Positions 47,897-59,840 of a stretch of DNA of 64,000 nucleotides are shown in pieces. Position 1 is the first letter of the stretch. Every line of letters begins with the position of its first letter. This DNA comes from Chinchilla lanigera (taxonomy: Eukaryota > Chordata > Mammalia > Rodentia > Chinchillidae). The notes under the pieces were generated by a model. It had not been told where the DNA came from and ran no database searches. It was given only the letters and a program-made list of their open reading frames with translations. Location: positions 24,592,427 through 24,656,426 of the forward strand of contig NW_004955428.1 of assembly GCF_000276665.1 (NCBI RefSeq), read 5' to 3'. Position numbers and translations under genes: made by a program.

Positions 47897-48484
47897 CCAA
47901 AAGTAAATTTGAAACATGCCCTGGTCTACTCTTTTACTGATGACAAAATTTCCACAAAGGCGCCTCCATCCCAGTCCTTCAGATATGGTCTCTATCCTGT
48001 TTCTCTATCTACTTCTTTGTTACATATTCACTAGACCATTCTCTTTCCACCTACTGTTCATATCTATCTCATCAATTCCTTTCAACTCAACGGATATTCT
48101 ATCAAGAATATTAGATTTTCTATATCTTCAACTTTCTCAAGCAAATGAAAAATTTAACAGAGGCATATGTGAAAATATGGAGGTAAAATTTAATGAAAGT
48201 TTATGTACCTAATGGAGATATAGATGATAAAGAATCTCGATACTTAAAAACTATAAGAAAATTTATTCAAATCTCTACACAATTTTATATTTAATTTTAC
48301 TTCTTATAATAAAATCTTTCTATCAATGAAAACATTTTATTGTATTTAAATATATATTCCATATATGCTAATATCAAACATGGATATCTTCTACATTTTC
48401 CCTTGACAAATATATGTTCTTTCAGGCCTAAGTTAAATTTTTACATAATTAATTGACTCACACTCCAAAAATTTTACTGTTTTT

Positions 48485-48588
48485 CGTTTTGTTTTGTGTT
48501 TTTTGTTTTTTTCCAGTACCAGGAATCGAACTCACGACATTGCACTTGCCAGGCAGGCGCTGTGCCTCTGAGCTAAATCCCCAGCCCC
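48485..48588 (-). mobile_element. ID-type SINE
   Basis: On the minus strand starts gggctggggatttagctca and ends ctggtactgg plus an AAAAC-rich tail. Flanked by tgtttttc on both sides, a probable target-site duplication. Confidence 0.9.
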
Positions 48589-48779
48589 TGTTTTTCATTT
48601 TTAAAGTCATATATTACCAAATCCTGTCACAGAATAGGTGTTCAACAGAAGTTCACTGAGTTGTGTTGAAAATGTGTAAAGCAGTCCAATTTACTTAATC
48701 ATTTGCCTAAACTTAATATGTATTGCTAGCCTTGTCATTTTACTTTGCATTCCTATTCTAAAATTTTTATTAATGGTTT

Positions 48780-49000
48780 TAGATGTCAGAATTAATGATT
48801 TGAAATCAGCACCTCCAATCCCACACCTACCCATAAATTCCAACCTATGACATCCCTTACCTGTTCACCTCTATCTAAATATCTTTCTGACAGCTCAGTT
48901 GAACACATGCAAGAATAAAGGCATAGTTTCTGCTCCTCCTGAATCCTCTTTTCTTCTCAATGCCCACACCTAACCAGACCTACTTTCATTTTTTCTCTCT
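48780..49000 (+). mobile_element. L2 LINE remnant
   Basis: The order aatatctttctgacagctc, 'agttgaacacatgcaagaa' and 'tctgctcctcctgaatcct' fits L2 3' sequence. Confidence 0.5.
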
Positions 49001-49049
49001 CTTCCACAGGCGCAAATTATACTTTTCCTAACTACCTTTCAGTAAACCA

Positions 49050-49376
49050 AGTGGCCCAATAAAAATAAAATGTGAATCACAAATGGAAGCCTTATTTGTA
49101 ATTTAAGCTTTGTAGTAGCCACTTTAGAAGATTACAGAAAAATGAAAGTAATTGTAATATTGTATATAATATAATATATCCAAAATATTGTATCAACAGC
49201 CAAAAATAATAAAATTATTATTGAATAACTTATAATCTTGTGTTCACGTTAAGTCTTCAAAATCTATTTGGCATTTTATCCTTACAGCACACAACTGTTT
49301 GGGCTTGCCACATTTCAAGCATTCAATAGCCACATGTGGCTAAAGGCCACCATCTTGTACAGCAGGGCTGTCACTT
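49050..49376 (+). mobile_element. hAT-type (Charlie) non-autonomous DNA transposon
   Basis: Segments in order: aaaataaaatgtgaatcac, tagtagccactttagaag, 'atatccaaaatattgtatc', gttaagtcttcaaaatcta, then cacatttcaagcattcaat, 'agccacatgtggctaaagg' and gtacagcagggctgtc. The two ends (ggcccaataaaa... and ...tacagcagggctgtc) match a common mammalian hAT-Charlie MER element whose exact name I am not sure of. Confidence 0.65.
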
Positions 49377-49380
49377 CCAG

Positions 49381-49462
49381 TTTTTTTTTTTTTTATGGTA
49401 TCGGGGATCAAACTTAGGACTTTTCGCTTGTACTTGTGCAGCTGAGCTATACCCCCAGCCCC
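49381..49462 (-). mobile_element. ID-type SINE, diverged
   Basis: On the minus strand starts gggctgggggtatagctca and ends in an A tail (T run at 49381-49394). It lies directly after the hAT element's end. Confidence 0.8.
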
Positions 49463-50009
49463 TGAGCTGTCTCTTCTGCTCTCAATGCCCACTTGTTTTA
49501 AGCTCTATTTATTCTACTGCTGATGAAAGGGTTTCCACTCTATGGTTTTAAGAGATGGCTGGATACACAGCATCCGCCACTGGGTAGATGACATCAAAGT
49601 AGTTTGCGAGTCACATACTCGCTGGGACAGGCTTCTCAGGCTCTTCAGACTCACATGGAGTGCTTGCCTGGGGACAGAGTGAACAGTCAGGGACTGTGGG
49701 GTGCAGGCAGTTTGATGCCAGGGAGTAAGGTGACTCATACATGCACAGGAAGATGTAATTGGCTGGTCTGAATAATTCTGCAGGATTGCAGGGAAGCCAA
49801 AACCACAGCTCAGGGATAACTAGATACTGCCTTCGGACCATTTGGCCAGAAAGGCTTAGAGCTAGGAAAGCTTATCCACAGGAGCAGAATAAGAACAAGA
49901 AATTGTGTTCAGCCATTTGAGGTCCTCCTAATATTACCAGGTATCAAGTAGCCCAAACACTAAGTCTTAATTGTAGGCACATGCTACATTCTCTCCAAGT
50001 TCCGTGACT

Positions 50010-50260
50010 TCTATCATCCCAACCTCTAAAACGAAGCATCCACTTTTATCTGTGGAATAAGTTTGGTAGCTTCTAAATGGGACCACACCATTCATTATTT
50101 TAAAAACCTTCAAATGTTCCTATAAACTAAAAAACTGTAAGCTCCATTATATATTCTATGACGTTCTTGACGATCTGAGGTTTTGACTACCAGGCTTCTT
50201 TTTCTGCAATCTTTTAAAACCTGCGTCCCAAATTTGAGTAATCATAAACTATTTGCAATT
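50010..50260 (+). mobile_element. L2 LINE remnant
   Basis: The order 'cttctaaatgggaccacac', 'aaaaaccttcaaatgttcc', 'aactgtaagctccattat' and 'gacgatctgaggttttgac' fits an L2 3' consensus. Confidence 0.5.
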
Positions 50261-51627
50261 CTCCAACTAACCTATAATTTTTATATCTCCAGGGTTTTTA
50301 TGAGCTGCTTTCAAGTGTGATTTTTTTGTCCCTTCTTCAATGAATTTTGTGTATGAATTGGCATTTGCTGATTCATCAAGGTCATAAATTTTGAAACTTA
50401 TGCAACCTAGCTATGGAAATCTACTTTCATTTCCCCTCCAATTCCATAAGTATTAAAACCTTCAACTTTACAAGACTTAACTTGTACTTTAAATTGTTTT
50501 AGAACTCTCCTAGATTTGTGCCATTAGGTCATCAGTACCTGAGTATTAAATGCAGGTAATTTTATATTTTTAGATTATACCATGATTACATCCACAGTGT
50601 ACTATCATTTTCCACATGTGTCTGCATTCTAACTTGTACCCATGAAAACTTACCTTTTTTCATTTATGTATCATTCATGCATAATTCAGAATACACCACA
50701 AAACATGCAATTATTTAAATGAACATATGTATAACTCTTTGTTCTGGGAGGGAACTAAAATTCAATTTGTAAACATAGAACAGACAGATATAAGGTCATT
50801 CTCTCATAGGACCAAAAATACATTTTCACAAATGTTTGGATTTAAAAGTATTGTTTGGTGTCTACAAAAGTTTTTATGTCTGTACATCTGTATCACTTAT
50901 TATGACTTATGAAGACCATGTTCCTGCTCAGCCAAACACATGGATTTAAGCATCTCCAGGCACAAGGATTGAACTGCTTCCACTGTTTCCCTTTCATTTT
51001 GGTTTAAAGACCTCACAATACTGTTTCCTACAAATCTGTTTGTTTATAATCAGAACAAAGCCAAAAAATAATAGTAGATGGTAGTAATCAAATAACAGTT
51101 TGCAGTGGGGAGTGTTGATGGTGTGGTTTTATAGTAACTCACTCTGTACCTGAGGCTCACAACCTATAGAATAGTTTGTCTAAGTGACCTAAAATAAGGT
51201 CTCGCCACACGGTGCCCTACAGAGTGAAAGTGTAGATGTGCTGTTCCCTCCACACTTCAGGTGGGAGTCCGTATACTAATCTCTCAATGTCCACTGTAAT
51301 TCTCTCTTGCGAGGTCCCAAAGTGTTGCTTGAAAATCTTAAAGTTCTTACCCAGAAGCTTTTGATCTTTTATCAAAACTAGGCATATGAAAACCTATAAC
51401 TGAGTCTTGAAAAAAGAAATGAGAAAAGAGATTTTTTTTTTTCTATAGATGAGCCCTAAGGACAGTTGAATCCCATCTGAGAAGCATGGTCAAGCTAAAA
51501 GAGTTCAAACAACAGAACTAGATAGCAAGAAGTAATACCTCTGTCATAGGTGACACACATGCAATAAATATAAACTCCAGCCACTTTTCCCCAGCTACCT
51601 ACAGTCAATACAAATACAGTAATAACG

Positions 51628-51718
51628 CAAGCTGTCTGGGTGTGAATCAGCGGTAGTGCTCTCCCAGCACATACAAGGCTCTGGTGCAACCTCCAGACAG
51701 GAAAAAGAAATCAATAAA
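51628..51718 (+). mobile_element. Old ID-type SINE
   Basis: Contains gtgtgaatcagcggtagtg and 'cagcacatacaaggctctgg', then a purine tail. Older form without the palindromic ending. Confidence 0.55.
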
Positions 51719-51869
51719 AGGATTTAGCGTTTCAAAAGCATTTTTGTGCTATTGTTTGAAATTAACCAACTTGTATTAATTCTATGTGATTTCTACCCCG
51801 AGGATTATGGAGTCATTTTAAAATATTCCCAATTAGGAAAAGTACAGCACAGCTAATATGGGGTGTGAA

Positions 51870-52095
51870 ACTCTGGCGTCTTGGTATTACCACTCACTAA
51901 TCCCATGTATTCCTCAGATAGAGCGGCCTGCTTACCCTCACCATTCTACCATGTCCTGATCGTAACATGGCAAAGAATAATAGCAGCCACCCGCCTGGAA
52001 TACTGTAAGGATATCTGAGTTATAAGCACAAAGTCAGCTAGAACAGTAGCTGGAACACAGCAAATACTCTCAGAATGATTTATTATTTGTACTTC
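51870..52095 (+). mobile_element. MIR SINE (tentative)
   Basis: Its 3' part 'gaacagtagctggaacacag' followed by caaatactctcagaatgat has the layout of a MIR end; the 5' part is weak. Confidence 0.4.
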
Positions 52096-53374
52096 TGTTT
52101 ATAGATACCCAGTACATATTTTTAAAAATGTGTTCCAAGGGTATTATAACCTAAAAAATTAAGAACTATAAAGTTAAATATATTTAAATACATCAAACTT
52201 CATAATCCCAGTTAATTTGAATATCAAGGCAATGAGATGCTCTCCTGTAACAGGTAAATATTTTTAAAATTCTAATTCTGCCAACTATTCTAGGTGGTGA
52301 GCTAAATTATGTAGTTGTTCTGAGACCCATTTTCTCCCATGTAAAAAATGAGAGTAAGAACATAGAGTGCTAAAAAGTAAAACCAGAGTCAAAGATGGAT
52401 GAAAACAGAAATGATAGTAGGAAACTGAATTATTCCCACTAAATTCAAGTCCCCTGAAGAGAATGTACTCAAAACACTAAGAGAACATATTAAGTAGATC
52501 ATCATATTTCGTAGGAGCAACATGAGCCTGTAGGTAGCATTATTAAGGAGTAATGGAAAGAGGGAAGTTCCAAAACACTGGAAATGAGAAAATGCCAACC
52601 CAGCGTACAAAATTGGGTTTAAAAAGAAGGTGCACTCTATAAACTATAAGCTATAAACTACTGAATTTGATACTTACTTATAGGTAATGTTCTAAGTTTC
52701 AGGAATAAACCATCTGAAATTTCCTAAGAGCATTTCACAGAAACTGATTTTCAAAACACTAATGGGAAACTAGAGAAAAAGAAAATGATTCCAATTTTGA
52801 GAAATATTGCTGAAAACAGTGCCAACTGAACAGATATTTTTAATCTTCACATATTACAGTAATGTTTACTATATTGTTATATTTTGTAACGTCATTAGGA
52901 TAGAAGAATGTATAATACCTCCAAATATTATTCTAATGTATATTATGGCTTATACAACTTCCTTTGGGGCTAGCATTTTATGGAAAACACATCAGGAACT
53001 CTTCATTTAAAGGAAGGTATGCAGGCTTCTTGAAAAGGAATATTCATCTCAGTAAATCATAGCCAATGCCTGGGGCTTCTTTCTATATATACTGTTTACT
53101 ATGAGATAATAATGACTTTATATTTTCTTTAAAATATGAAGTTAAAATAAAAAGGTTATGAATTAGAAACTATACATGACCTGCAAGATCTAAAACATTC
53201 ACTATGTGTTTGACAGAAAGAATTTGGCAAATTTGGTCAAAAGTAGCAGTCATTGAAGGATAAATATTATTTGTCTTTATATGTTAAAATACTGGGTCAC
53301 AGAAGTACAATAAATCAGATGAGCTAAATTATTAAACTTCCTTATGAAGACGGTAAAAAACACAGATCCACAAT

Positions 53375-53490
53375 GTTCCATCTCCCCAGAAATCAGAGTC
53401 AATAGTTTGAACTGAGATAGGATGTCCAAATTCTCATGTGATGCTGATACAGTAGTCTTTAGATCACTTTTTGATGTTCAAAATAATTCA
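53375..53490 (+). mobile_element. MER5A/MER20-type hAT fragment (tentative)
   Basis: The order 'aaatcagagtcaatagttt', 'ccaaattctcatgtgatgc' and 'tgatacagtagtctttaga' is like the right half of MER5A/MER20. Confidence 0.45.
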
Positions 53491-56149
53491 GATAGTTCAG
53501 ACTTTTGAGAACTCAGATATCTGGACATGAACAAACCATCTGTCTTAATTCCAGCAGCCATCGATTGAAATTTATTTTTCTTAATATCTTGATGAACAAG
53601 GAAGCAAAATATGAAGTGCAATATGATGAAGTCAGCAAATCAGCAAATAGCTGAAAGCATGATCAAAGAATGTGAGCAATGAATAAGTATTTTACTAAGA
53701 GGTGTGTGCCCTGATCTTGAATTATTAGTAAGAAAACTGTATATGAAAAGATTGAAAAAGATGTAAATTGCAAGCAATCTTCTCAGCTGGGTCCAGAATG
53801 AATAAAATAATTCATTGTAAAGTATCTTGTTTAAATTTTAAAAAACCCAATTGGTCAATTATAATTGTTTTAATTAATAAATGTTAAGTGCATACATAAT
53901 AACACATGAATTTTGGGAGTTAGCACCTTAACACAAAGCTTCATTAGCACCCACATAAAGTCCAATCAGTAGGAGGGAAAAAGCACAAGGGAAGAAATCT
54001 TGCTTCAAGTTATCATCCAGGAACGCAGGCTGCCCTGGGCTCTGATGTTTTCAAGCACAAAACCGTTTCACTGTCACACTTGGCTTTACATATCCAGGCC
54101 ACACGATAGCAGATTAGCAGAAGTGACGATCAGAACCACTCAGTAGCACCTTAAAATGTTATATGATACTCTAGAAAATATTGTGTTGACTAGAATTTGG
54201 TCACAAGGGGAGAATTTAGTGAAGAAAGTAGGAAAATATAGTCCAGATGTATGCCAAGAGGAAAGAGAAACAGATCTGGTAAATAGCTGGAAATCCTCTG
54301 TCATAGCCAACCCTTTTAACCACCAAATATCCGTTTCACTCCTTTTTCCCACAATTATATTTACCCTTTGCCCAGGGAAGACAAAACAAATTCTGTCTTG
54401 TCACTTAATTTAGCACAGAGTAGAAAAAAATCTCTGAGTCAAGTGGCAACCTCCCCACTGCGGTCAGATGCAGGTCCTTGTGGTCTGGCAGCCCATGCAC
54501 ACATGATCCTCTCTCAGCAGGGCCAGGTGCTCAGTTGTGGGCCAGCGGTGTGGCCACCACAGTAGACGCTTCCTATGAGAAATAGCATGATGGGATCCAC
54601 ATGATTTTCAACAACAGCAGTGATGGTACACTTCTGTTGGGAAAATAAGGGGCACCCAGCAGGAAGAACACTGTCTTGATTCGAACTCGATCTCATCTTC
54701 GGGAAGGAATTCCCTTGGTCATTTTCACGGTATTTTCTTTGGTAGCTTCCATCTCTACCTTCTAGAACTTGTTGGTTGTTGTTTTGTCTTGCATTCTTGG
54801 TTTTTATTGTTGTTGTTGTTCCATATTATTTGCTTTCCATAAACCCAGACTTATGATTTCTTTGCCAGTAGTTCCACATCCCAGTGAGCATCCCCAAATT
54901 CCAGCCTCTGTGTGTGCTTTGCTCATTCATTCATTCATTCCCCTTCAGTCTCTCTCTCTTCCCTGCCTCTTGTTTATTCTCAGCTACTACAAAGGCCTCA
55001 GTTTAAATAGAAAGATGCCACTCAACATTATTCTGTAAAGGGTTCCTTCATAACTGAAGGCTTCTTTCAACATTCTATCACTGAAATGTAGCAGAATTCA
55101 GATTTTTTCAGACTTCTAACATCTCAAATGACTGGAGTCTTTATATCATTTTATGTTTGATATTAACCACCTAGTACTTGACTAAGCTTGTATCTTCCTT
55201 CTAATATAGCCTACTAAAACTCAAAAGTATTATATTGTACACTTCTCATCATAGAAATGCATCTTGGAAGTATTTGATCAGCCTTTCAGGGATCATGTGT
55301 GACAGTCTCGCCTGTGTTTTATCACTCGTATCCTATCTCACATCAACAGGTTCATTAGCAGCCACCCCCATTTGAGCAATGTGGCAAATGGTAAATGATT
55401 TTATAGTAACATTCCTTCTTAGGCTAAAAATGTTCAAATTACTTTAATATTAAACTCTTGTTAGTGTGTAAAATGAAATATACACACTCCAAGCCGAGTA
55501 GAGAGGTGTTGTTCAGACAAAACCTACCGTGTAAATCCCTCCAAAGTGTGTTGAGAGGAAGCATGAATGTGAGGAACACTGAGGCTTTCTGAGTGAGAGA
55601 TTGGGAAACCAAGCTTGGCAATCATGTTCATTATGTCTCCTCATACACCCCTGGCCCTAGCTCAGTGTTGTGGCCACTTTTCACTACAGGAGAGGCCGGG
55701 AACCGCAGCTGTGTGGACTGCGGGGAAGAATGGGAAATGCGTTTGCTCAACAAGATGTGACTTCATGTACATTAACACACAAAAAAATGACAATTCACAA
55801 ATGTTACTGAGGAATCTCCAGACTGATCTCCACAGTGGTTGCACCAGTCTACACTCCCACCAACAATGAAAAAGTGCTCCTTTTTCCCCACAGCCCTCCA
55901 GCATTTGTTATGGGTTGAGTTCTTGATGATAGCCTTTCTTTCTGGGGTGAGATGGAATCTCAGTGTTGTTTTAATTTGCATTTCTCGAATGACTAATGAT
56001 GTTGAACATTTTTTCATGTTTTTATTTGCCATTTATATTTTCTCACATGAGAAGTGTGTATTCACCTCAGATGCCCATTTTTGGATTGGGTCCTTGAAAT
56101 TTGGGGGCCTTTTTAAAAAAATTCTTTATATGTTCTAGACAGGAGTCTT

Positions 56150-56447
56150 TTTTTTTTCTTTTAAAAATAAAAGGAGGAAAACATTAACAGACAACCTTTT
56201 ACAAAAGAGCAAAAGAACAGTACAGACAATACAGAGTTACAAACAAAATGGTAGGAAATTAACAGTGCTTGTTGTATTACATATTGATATCTTCAAAGTG
56301 GTTTCTCATGAAAACAGATAGAGACATGCAATACTGATCAATCAAGGACTCATTAACAGTTTCTTTCAGCAAAGAAACAGAAGACAGTAGATCAACTATG
56401 TTAACTATCCTGTATGTACATACATACAAAATTTCTCCTTTCCCTTC
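56150..56447 (-). mobile_element. 5'-truncated L1 insertion: 3' UTR only, with target-site duplication
   Basis: On the minus strand this is L1 3' UTR sequence ending in an A tail (T run 56150-56158). It is flanked by a perfect 16-base duplication, tctagacaggagtctt at 56134-56149 and 56448-56463, and sits inside the host L1 ORF2. It is closely similar, in opposite orientation, to 57350-57645. Confidence 0.92.
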
Positions 56448-56568
56448 TCTAGACAGGAGTCTTGTCTGAGGAGCGCTAAATTTTTTCCCCCAATAAGTGG
56501 GTTTTCTTTTCACCCTGTTGGTGATCTCTTTTGATGTGCAAAAACCTTTCAATAAGATGAGATCTCTG

Positions 56569-57663
56569 ACTCTCAGACAAAGGGCTTCTATCTAGAACAT
56601 ATAAAGAATTAAAAAATTTCAGCCCCTCCAAATTCAAAGACCCAATCCAAAAATGGGCAGCTGAGATGAACACACATTTCTCAGACAAGGAGATACAAAC
56701 GGCAAATAAATATATGAGAAAATGTTCAACATCATTAGTCATTCGAGAAATGCAAATTAAAACAACACTAAGATTCCACCTTACCCCAGTAAGAATGGCT
56801 AGCATTAAGAAATCAACCAATAACAAATGCTGGCGAGGCTGTGGAGAAATAGGAACCCTTCTCCACTGCTGGTGGGAATGCAGACTGGTGAAACCACTGT
56901 GGAAATCAGTTTGGAGATTCCTCCGAAAACTAGGTTTAGAGGTCCCATTCAACCCAGCTATCCCCCTGCTGGGTATTTTCCCAGAAGATCTAAAAACATC
57001 ATATCACAGTGATATTTGTGCACCTATGTTCATAGCAGCACAATTTGTAATTGCTAAAATGTGGAAGCAGCCCAAATGTCCATCCACCGAGGATTGGATA
57101 AGAAAATTATGGTACTTTTATATAATGGAATATTACTCAGCTGTAAAGAAAGATAAACTCGAGGCCTTTATATTTAAATGGTCACAACTAGAAACCATAC
57201 TCATAAGTGAAATAAATCAAACATACATGTGCAAGCACCACATTGTGTCACTAGTGTAAAACTTGAAAGAGTTAATTTAAACTCGGAGGTATGATAGACA
57301 CTGTGAAATGATAGGAAACCACCGAAGAGTAAAGGGCTTCTGGGATGTGGGAAAAGAGAAGGGAAAGAAGGAGAAATTTTGTATGTATGTATATACAGGA
57401 TAGATAACATGGTTGTTCTTCTATCTGCTGTTTCTATGCTGAAAGAAACTGTCAATGAGTCTTTGGTTGACCAACATTGCATGTCTATATCTGTTTTCAT
57501 GAGAAGCCACTTTGAAGATATCAATATGTAATACAACCACCATTGTTAATTCCCTACCACTTTGTTTGTAACTCTGTATTGTCTGTATTGTGCTTGTGAT
57601 ATGTTGTAAAATGTTGTATGTCTGTTAATGTTTCCCTCCTTTTATCCTTAAAATAAAAAAAAA
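56569..57663 (+). mobile_element. 5'-truncated L1 insertion: ORF2 C-terminus, 3' UTR and A tail
   Basis: A + strand L1 inserted into the minus-strand host L1, flanked by a perfect 15-base duplication, aagatgagatctctg at 56554-56568 and 57664-57678. ORF2 ends at 57257-57259 and is still open for 197 residues from 56666, with the L1 C-terminal Cys-rich block ([20 protein letters not shown]) and PAIPLLGIFPEDLKTS. The 3' UTR follows to an AAAATAAAAAAAAAAAG tail. It carries no reverse-transcriptase core and cannot move by itself. Confidence 0.93.
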
Positions 57664-58030
57664 AAGATGAGATCTCTGTTGTTGATTTCAAGTATTTCTA
57701 GTACAGTTGCCTTTTTGTTCATGAACTCGCTACCTATCCCTATGTCTTTAAGACTTCCACCTACTTTCTCTTCCAATAGATGTAGTGTTACTGTTTTAAT
57801 ATTTAGATCTTTAAGCCATTTTGACTTTATTTTGGTGCATGGTGATAGGCTTAGGTCTAGTTTTAGTCTTCAGCATGTGGAAAACCAGTTTTTCCAGCAC
57901 CATTTATTAAAGAGGTTCTCTTTCTTCTAATGAACATGTTTGGCACCTTTGTCAAAGATAAGGTGGCTGAGTGTCTTTGTGGTTGTGTCTGCATCTTCTA
58001 GTCTGTTCCATTTTTTTAATGAAAAACAAA

Positions 58031-58061
58031 ATGTGTATATATATATATATATATATATATG
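58031..58061. repeat. (TA)n microsatellite
   Basis: About 13 TA units at the junction between the host L1 and the following L1 3' UTR. Confidence 0.92.
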
Positions 58062-58500
58062 GATAGCTGAATAGGTATATTGCTTATGTCCGTGGTTTAT
58101 TGAAAGGAATAGTCAGTGCTTAAAATTTTCTTTTTTCTTGACCAATTTTGCATTCTTATATCTGGTAATCAGAATGACTGATCTGAAAACAACAATATGT
58201 AGTATAAAAACCACTACTGAACTCCTACCATCTTGTATGGTGAAGCTCTGCATCAGTTGCAATGTTGTTTTTTTTATTACTTGTTACTGTCTTTCATTGT
58301 TTGATCAATCTTACATTCTTACGTCTGATGGACTGAGCAACTTCACTGAACATAACAGTGTTGTAATGTAGCAACCATTGTTAATTCCTATCATTTTTTT
58401 TTTGAGGTCATGTACCATTTTTGTTGTTTTTGTATTGTTTTGATTGTGTCTTCATTGTTGCTTTGTTAGTTTTTAAATTTTTAAAATAAAAAAATAAAGA
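58062..58500 (+). mobile_element. Older L1 3' UTR with internal tandem unit and A tail
   Basis: It shares with the 57.4-57.6 kb 3' UTR the blocks ccattgttaattcctatca and tgaccaa-ttgcat-tatatctg, and ends in aaataaaaaaataaa. The block ttgaccaattttgcattct (58138) recurs as ttgatcaatcttacattct (58302), 164 bases later, suggesting a duplicated unit. Confidence 0.65.
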
Positions 58501-58670
58501 TGGGATGAGTAAAAAAAAAAACAAATGTCATAAATGTTATAATACCACTCCCCATTTTAAAAAGAGAGTAATAGTAATTCTAGATAATAAGAGTTGATTG
58601 TTTTATTTTATGCTGAAAAAAAAATCACACTTAAATAATAACCTTCTTGGGTGCAGTTCATATTTTCTTT

Positions 58671-58771
58671 GGTTTTTGTTTTTTGGTTTTTGTTTTCTGG
58701 TACCAAGAATCGAACTCACAACCTTGCACTTGCCAGGCAGGTGCTGTGCTGCTCAGCTAAATTCCCAGCCC
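58671..58771 (-). mobile_element. ID-type SINE with perfect target-site duplication
   Basis: On the minus strand starts ggggctgggaatttagctga and ends ttggtaccag plus an A-rich tail. Flanked by catattttcttt at 58659-58670 and 58772-58783. Confidence 0.94.
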
Positions 58772-58859
58772 CATATTTTCTTTATCTAATAAAAAATGTA
58801 GGTTATCCACTTTCAGAAATGAGAAGCTAAACTCTTTGGAATCGTCAGTGACTCCTTTT

Positions 58860-59840
58860 TTCTTCCCAGCATCTTCATTTATCAACATACCTTATCACTC
58901 TCAGCTTTACCTCCAAAATTACCCAGACTTCAAGAACTTCCTGCCACCTCCACCCCAATATCCTAGTTCAAGCCCTCATTATATCTTTCAAAAAACCTAG
59001 CATATTTTTCTACTTACAAATTTGAACTCTTATAGACCTCACCTATTGTTATAGCTTGTTTTCTGTTACTTTAATAAAAGTCTTGCTGCTGAGCATCTTA
59101 CAAGAAAAGGCTAATTTAGCTCATAGTTCTGGTGCTTTAAAAGCATGGTGCCCATATCACCTCAGGTCTGTGTATGACCTCGTGGTACCCATGACACTGC
59201 AGGAATGCACACAGGGGAAAAGACAGAGAGAGAGAGGAGGGAGAGGTGGAAAAAGAGGTCAAAACCAGAGGTGAGCGCAACTTAAGAGCTAACTCAGGGT
59301 CCCACTAAAACTACAAGACCAGTGAGTCCCACTTCTTCAAGATTTAACATCACCTTCCAATATCATACTAAGAACCAACTGTCCAACACAGCCTCACATT
59401 TCATCCATGAACCCAAACCTTGTCCACACCATTGCAGCAGGTTTTAAACAACTTTCCTATCACTGCCCCCCATAATTCACCCTTTGTCCACAAGAGCTTC
59501 CCTACTGGCCTCTCAGTACACCAAGCAGCTTCCTTTCTCAAAGTCTCCACATCTGTTCTCTAGATAAATAGTTTCCCAAGTGCAGCAGCAGTATCACACC
59601 TTTCCTTCCAGTCTTTGCTTCATTGTCTTACTGGACTGTACCATCTTCGTTGCATCTAAGTTTTCTAATTCTTCTACCTCTTGGCACCAAATAACCTAAA
59701 TGCTAACTAACTTAGTTAGTTATTCTAACTAGATTATGAGCTCAATGAGAGAACAGTTTTTTCCTGGTTACTGTAGGTTTCCCTATACTTGAAGTTGTCT
59801 GACACATTCTATTAGGATCTTAATAAATATTCATGAAAAT
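58860..59840 (+). mobile_element. L2 LINE remnant, split by an LTR
   Basis: The 3' piece (59461-59840) is clear: 'actagattatgagctcaat', gagagaacagttttttcct, 'gtctgacacattctattag' and 'gatcttaataaatattcat' are the L2 end. The 5' piece (58860-59035) is weaker. The LTR at 59040-59460 lies between them. Confidence 0.6.
59040..59460 (-). mobile_element. ERVL-MaLR-type LTR (MST/MLT1-like)
   Basis: Read on the + strand: tgttttctgttactttaat, 'agctcatagttctggtgct', 'agagagagaggagggagag', 'gggtcccactaaaactaca' and 'catgaacccaaaccttgtc' occur in the order of a reversed MaLR LTR. No internal retroviral genes are present. Confidence 0.6.

Larger units (their letters stand above)
55800..58016 (-). mobile_element. 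Host L1 fragment (ORF2), interrupted by two later L1 insertions
   Basis: Minus-strand L1 ORF2 sequence is present in three pieces: 57679-58016 (upstream), 56464-56568, and 55800-56149 (downstream). Removing the two inserts described below makes it contiguous. The last piece encodes recognisable C-terminal ORF2 peptide ([19 protein letters not shown], then a Cys-Trp-Arg motif and [15 protein letters not shown] in another frame). The element lacks its own 3' UTR and its 5' part, so it was cut at both ends. Frameshifts and stops are present. Confidence 0.8.

Noticed and set aside
56666..57259. Functional 197-residue gene
   Set aside because: It is the C-terminal end of L1 ORF2 in a 5'-truncated insertion with target-site duplications, without start, promoter or enzymatic core.
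55800..57663. Single L1 with a twin-priming 5' inversion
   Set aside because: The two opposite arms overlap in ORF2 content and the plus arm has its own target-site duplication inside the minus-arm sequence, so they are separate insertions.
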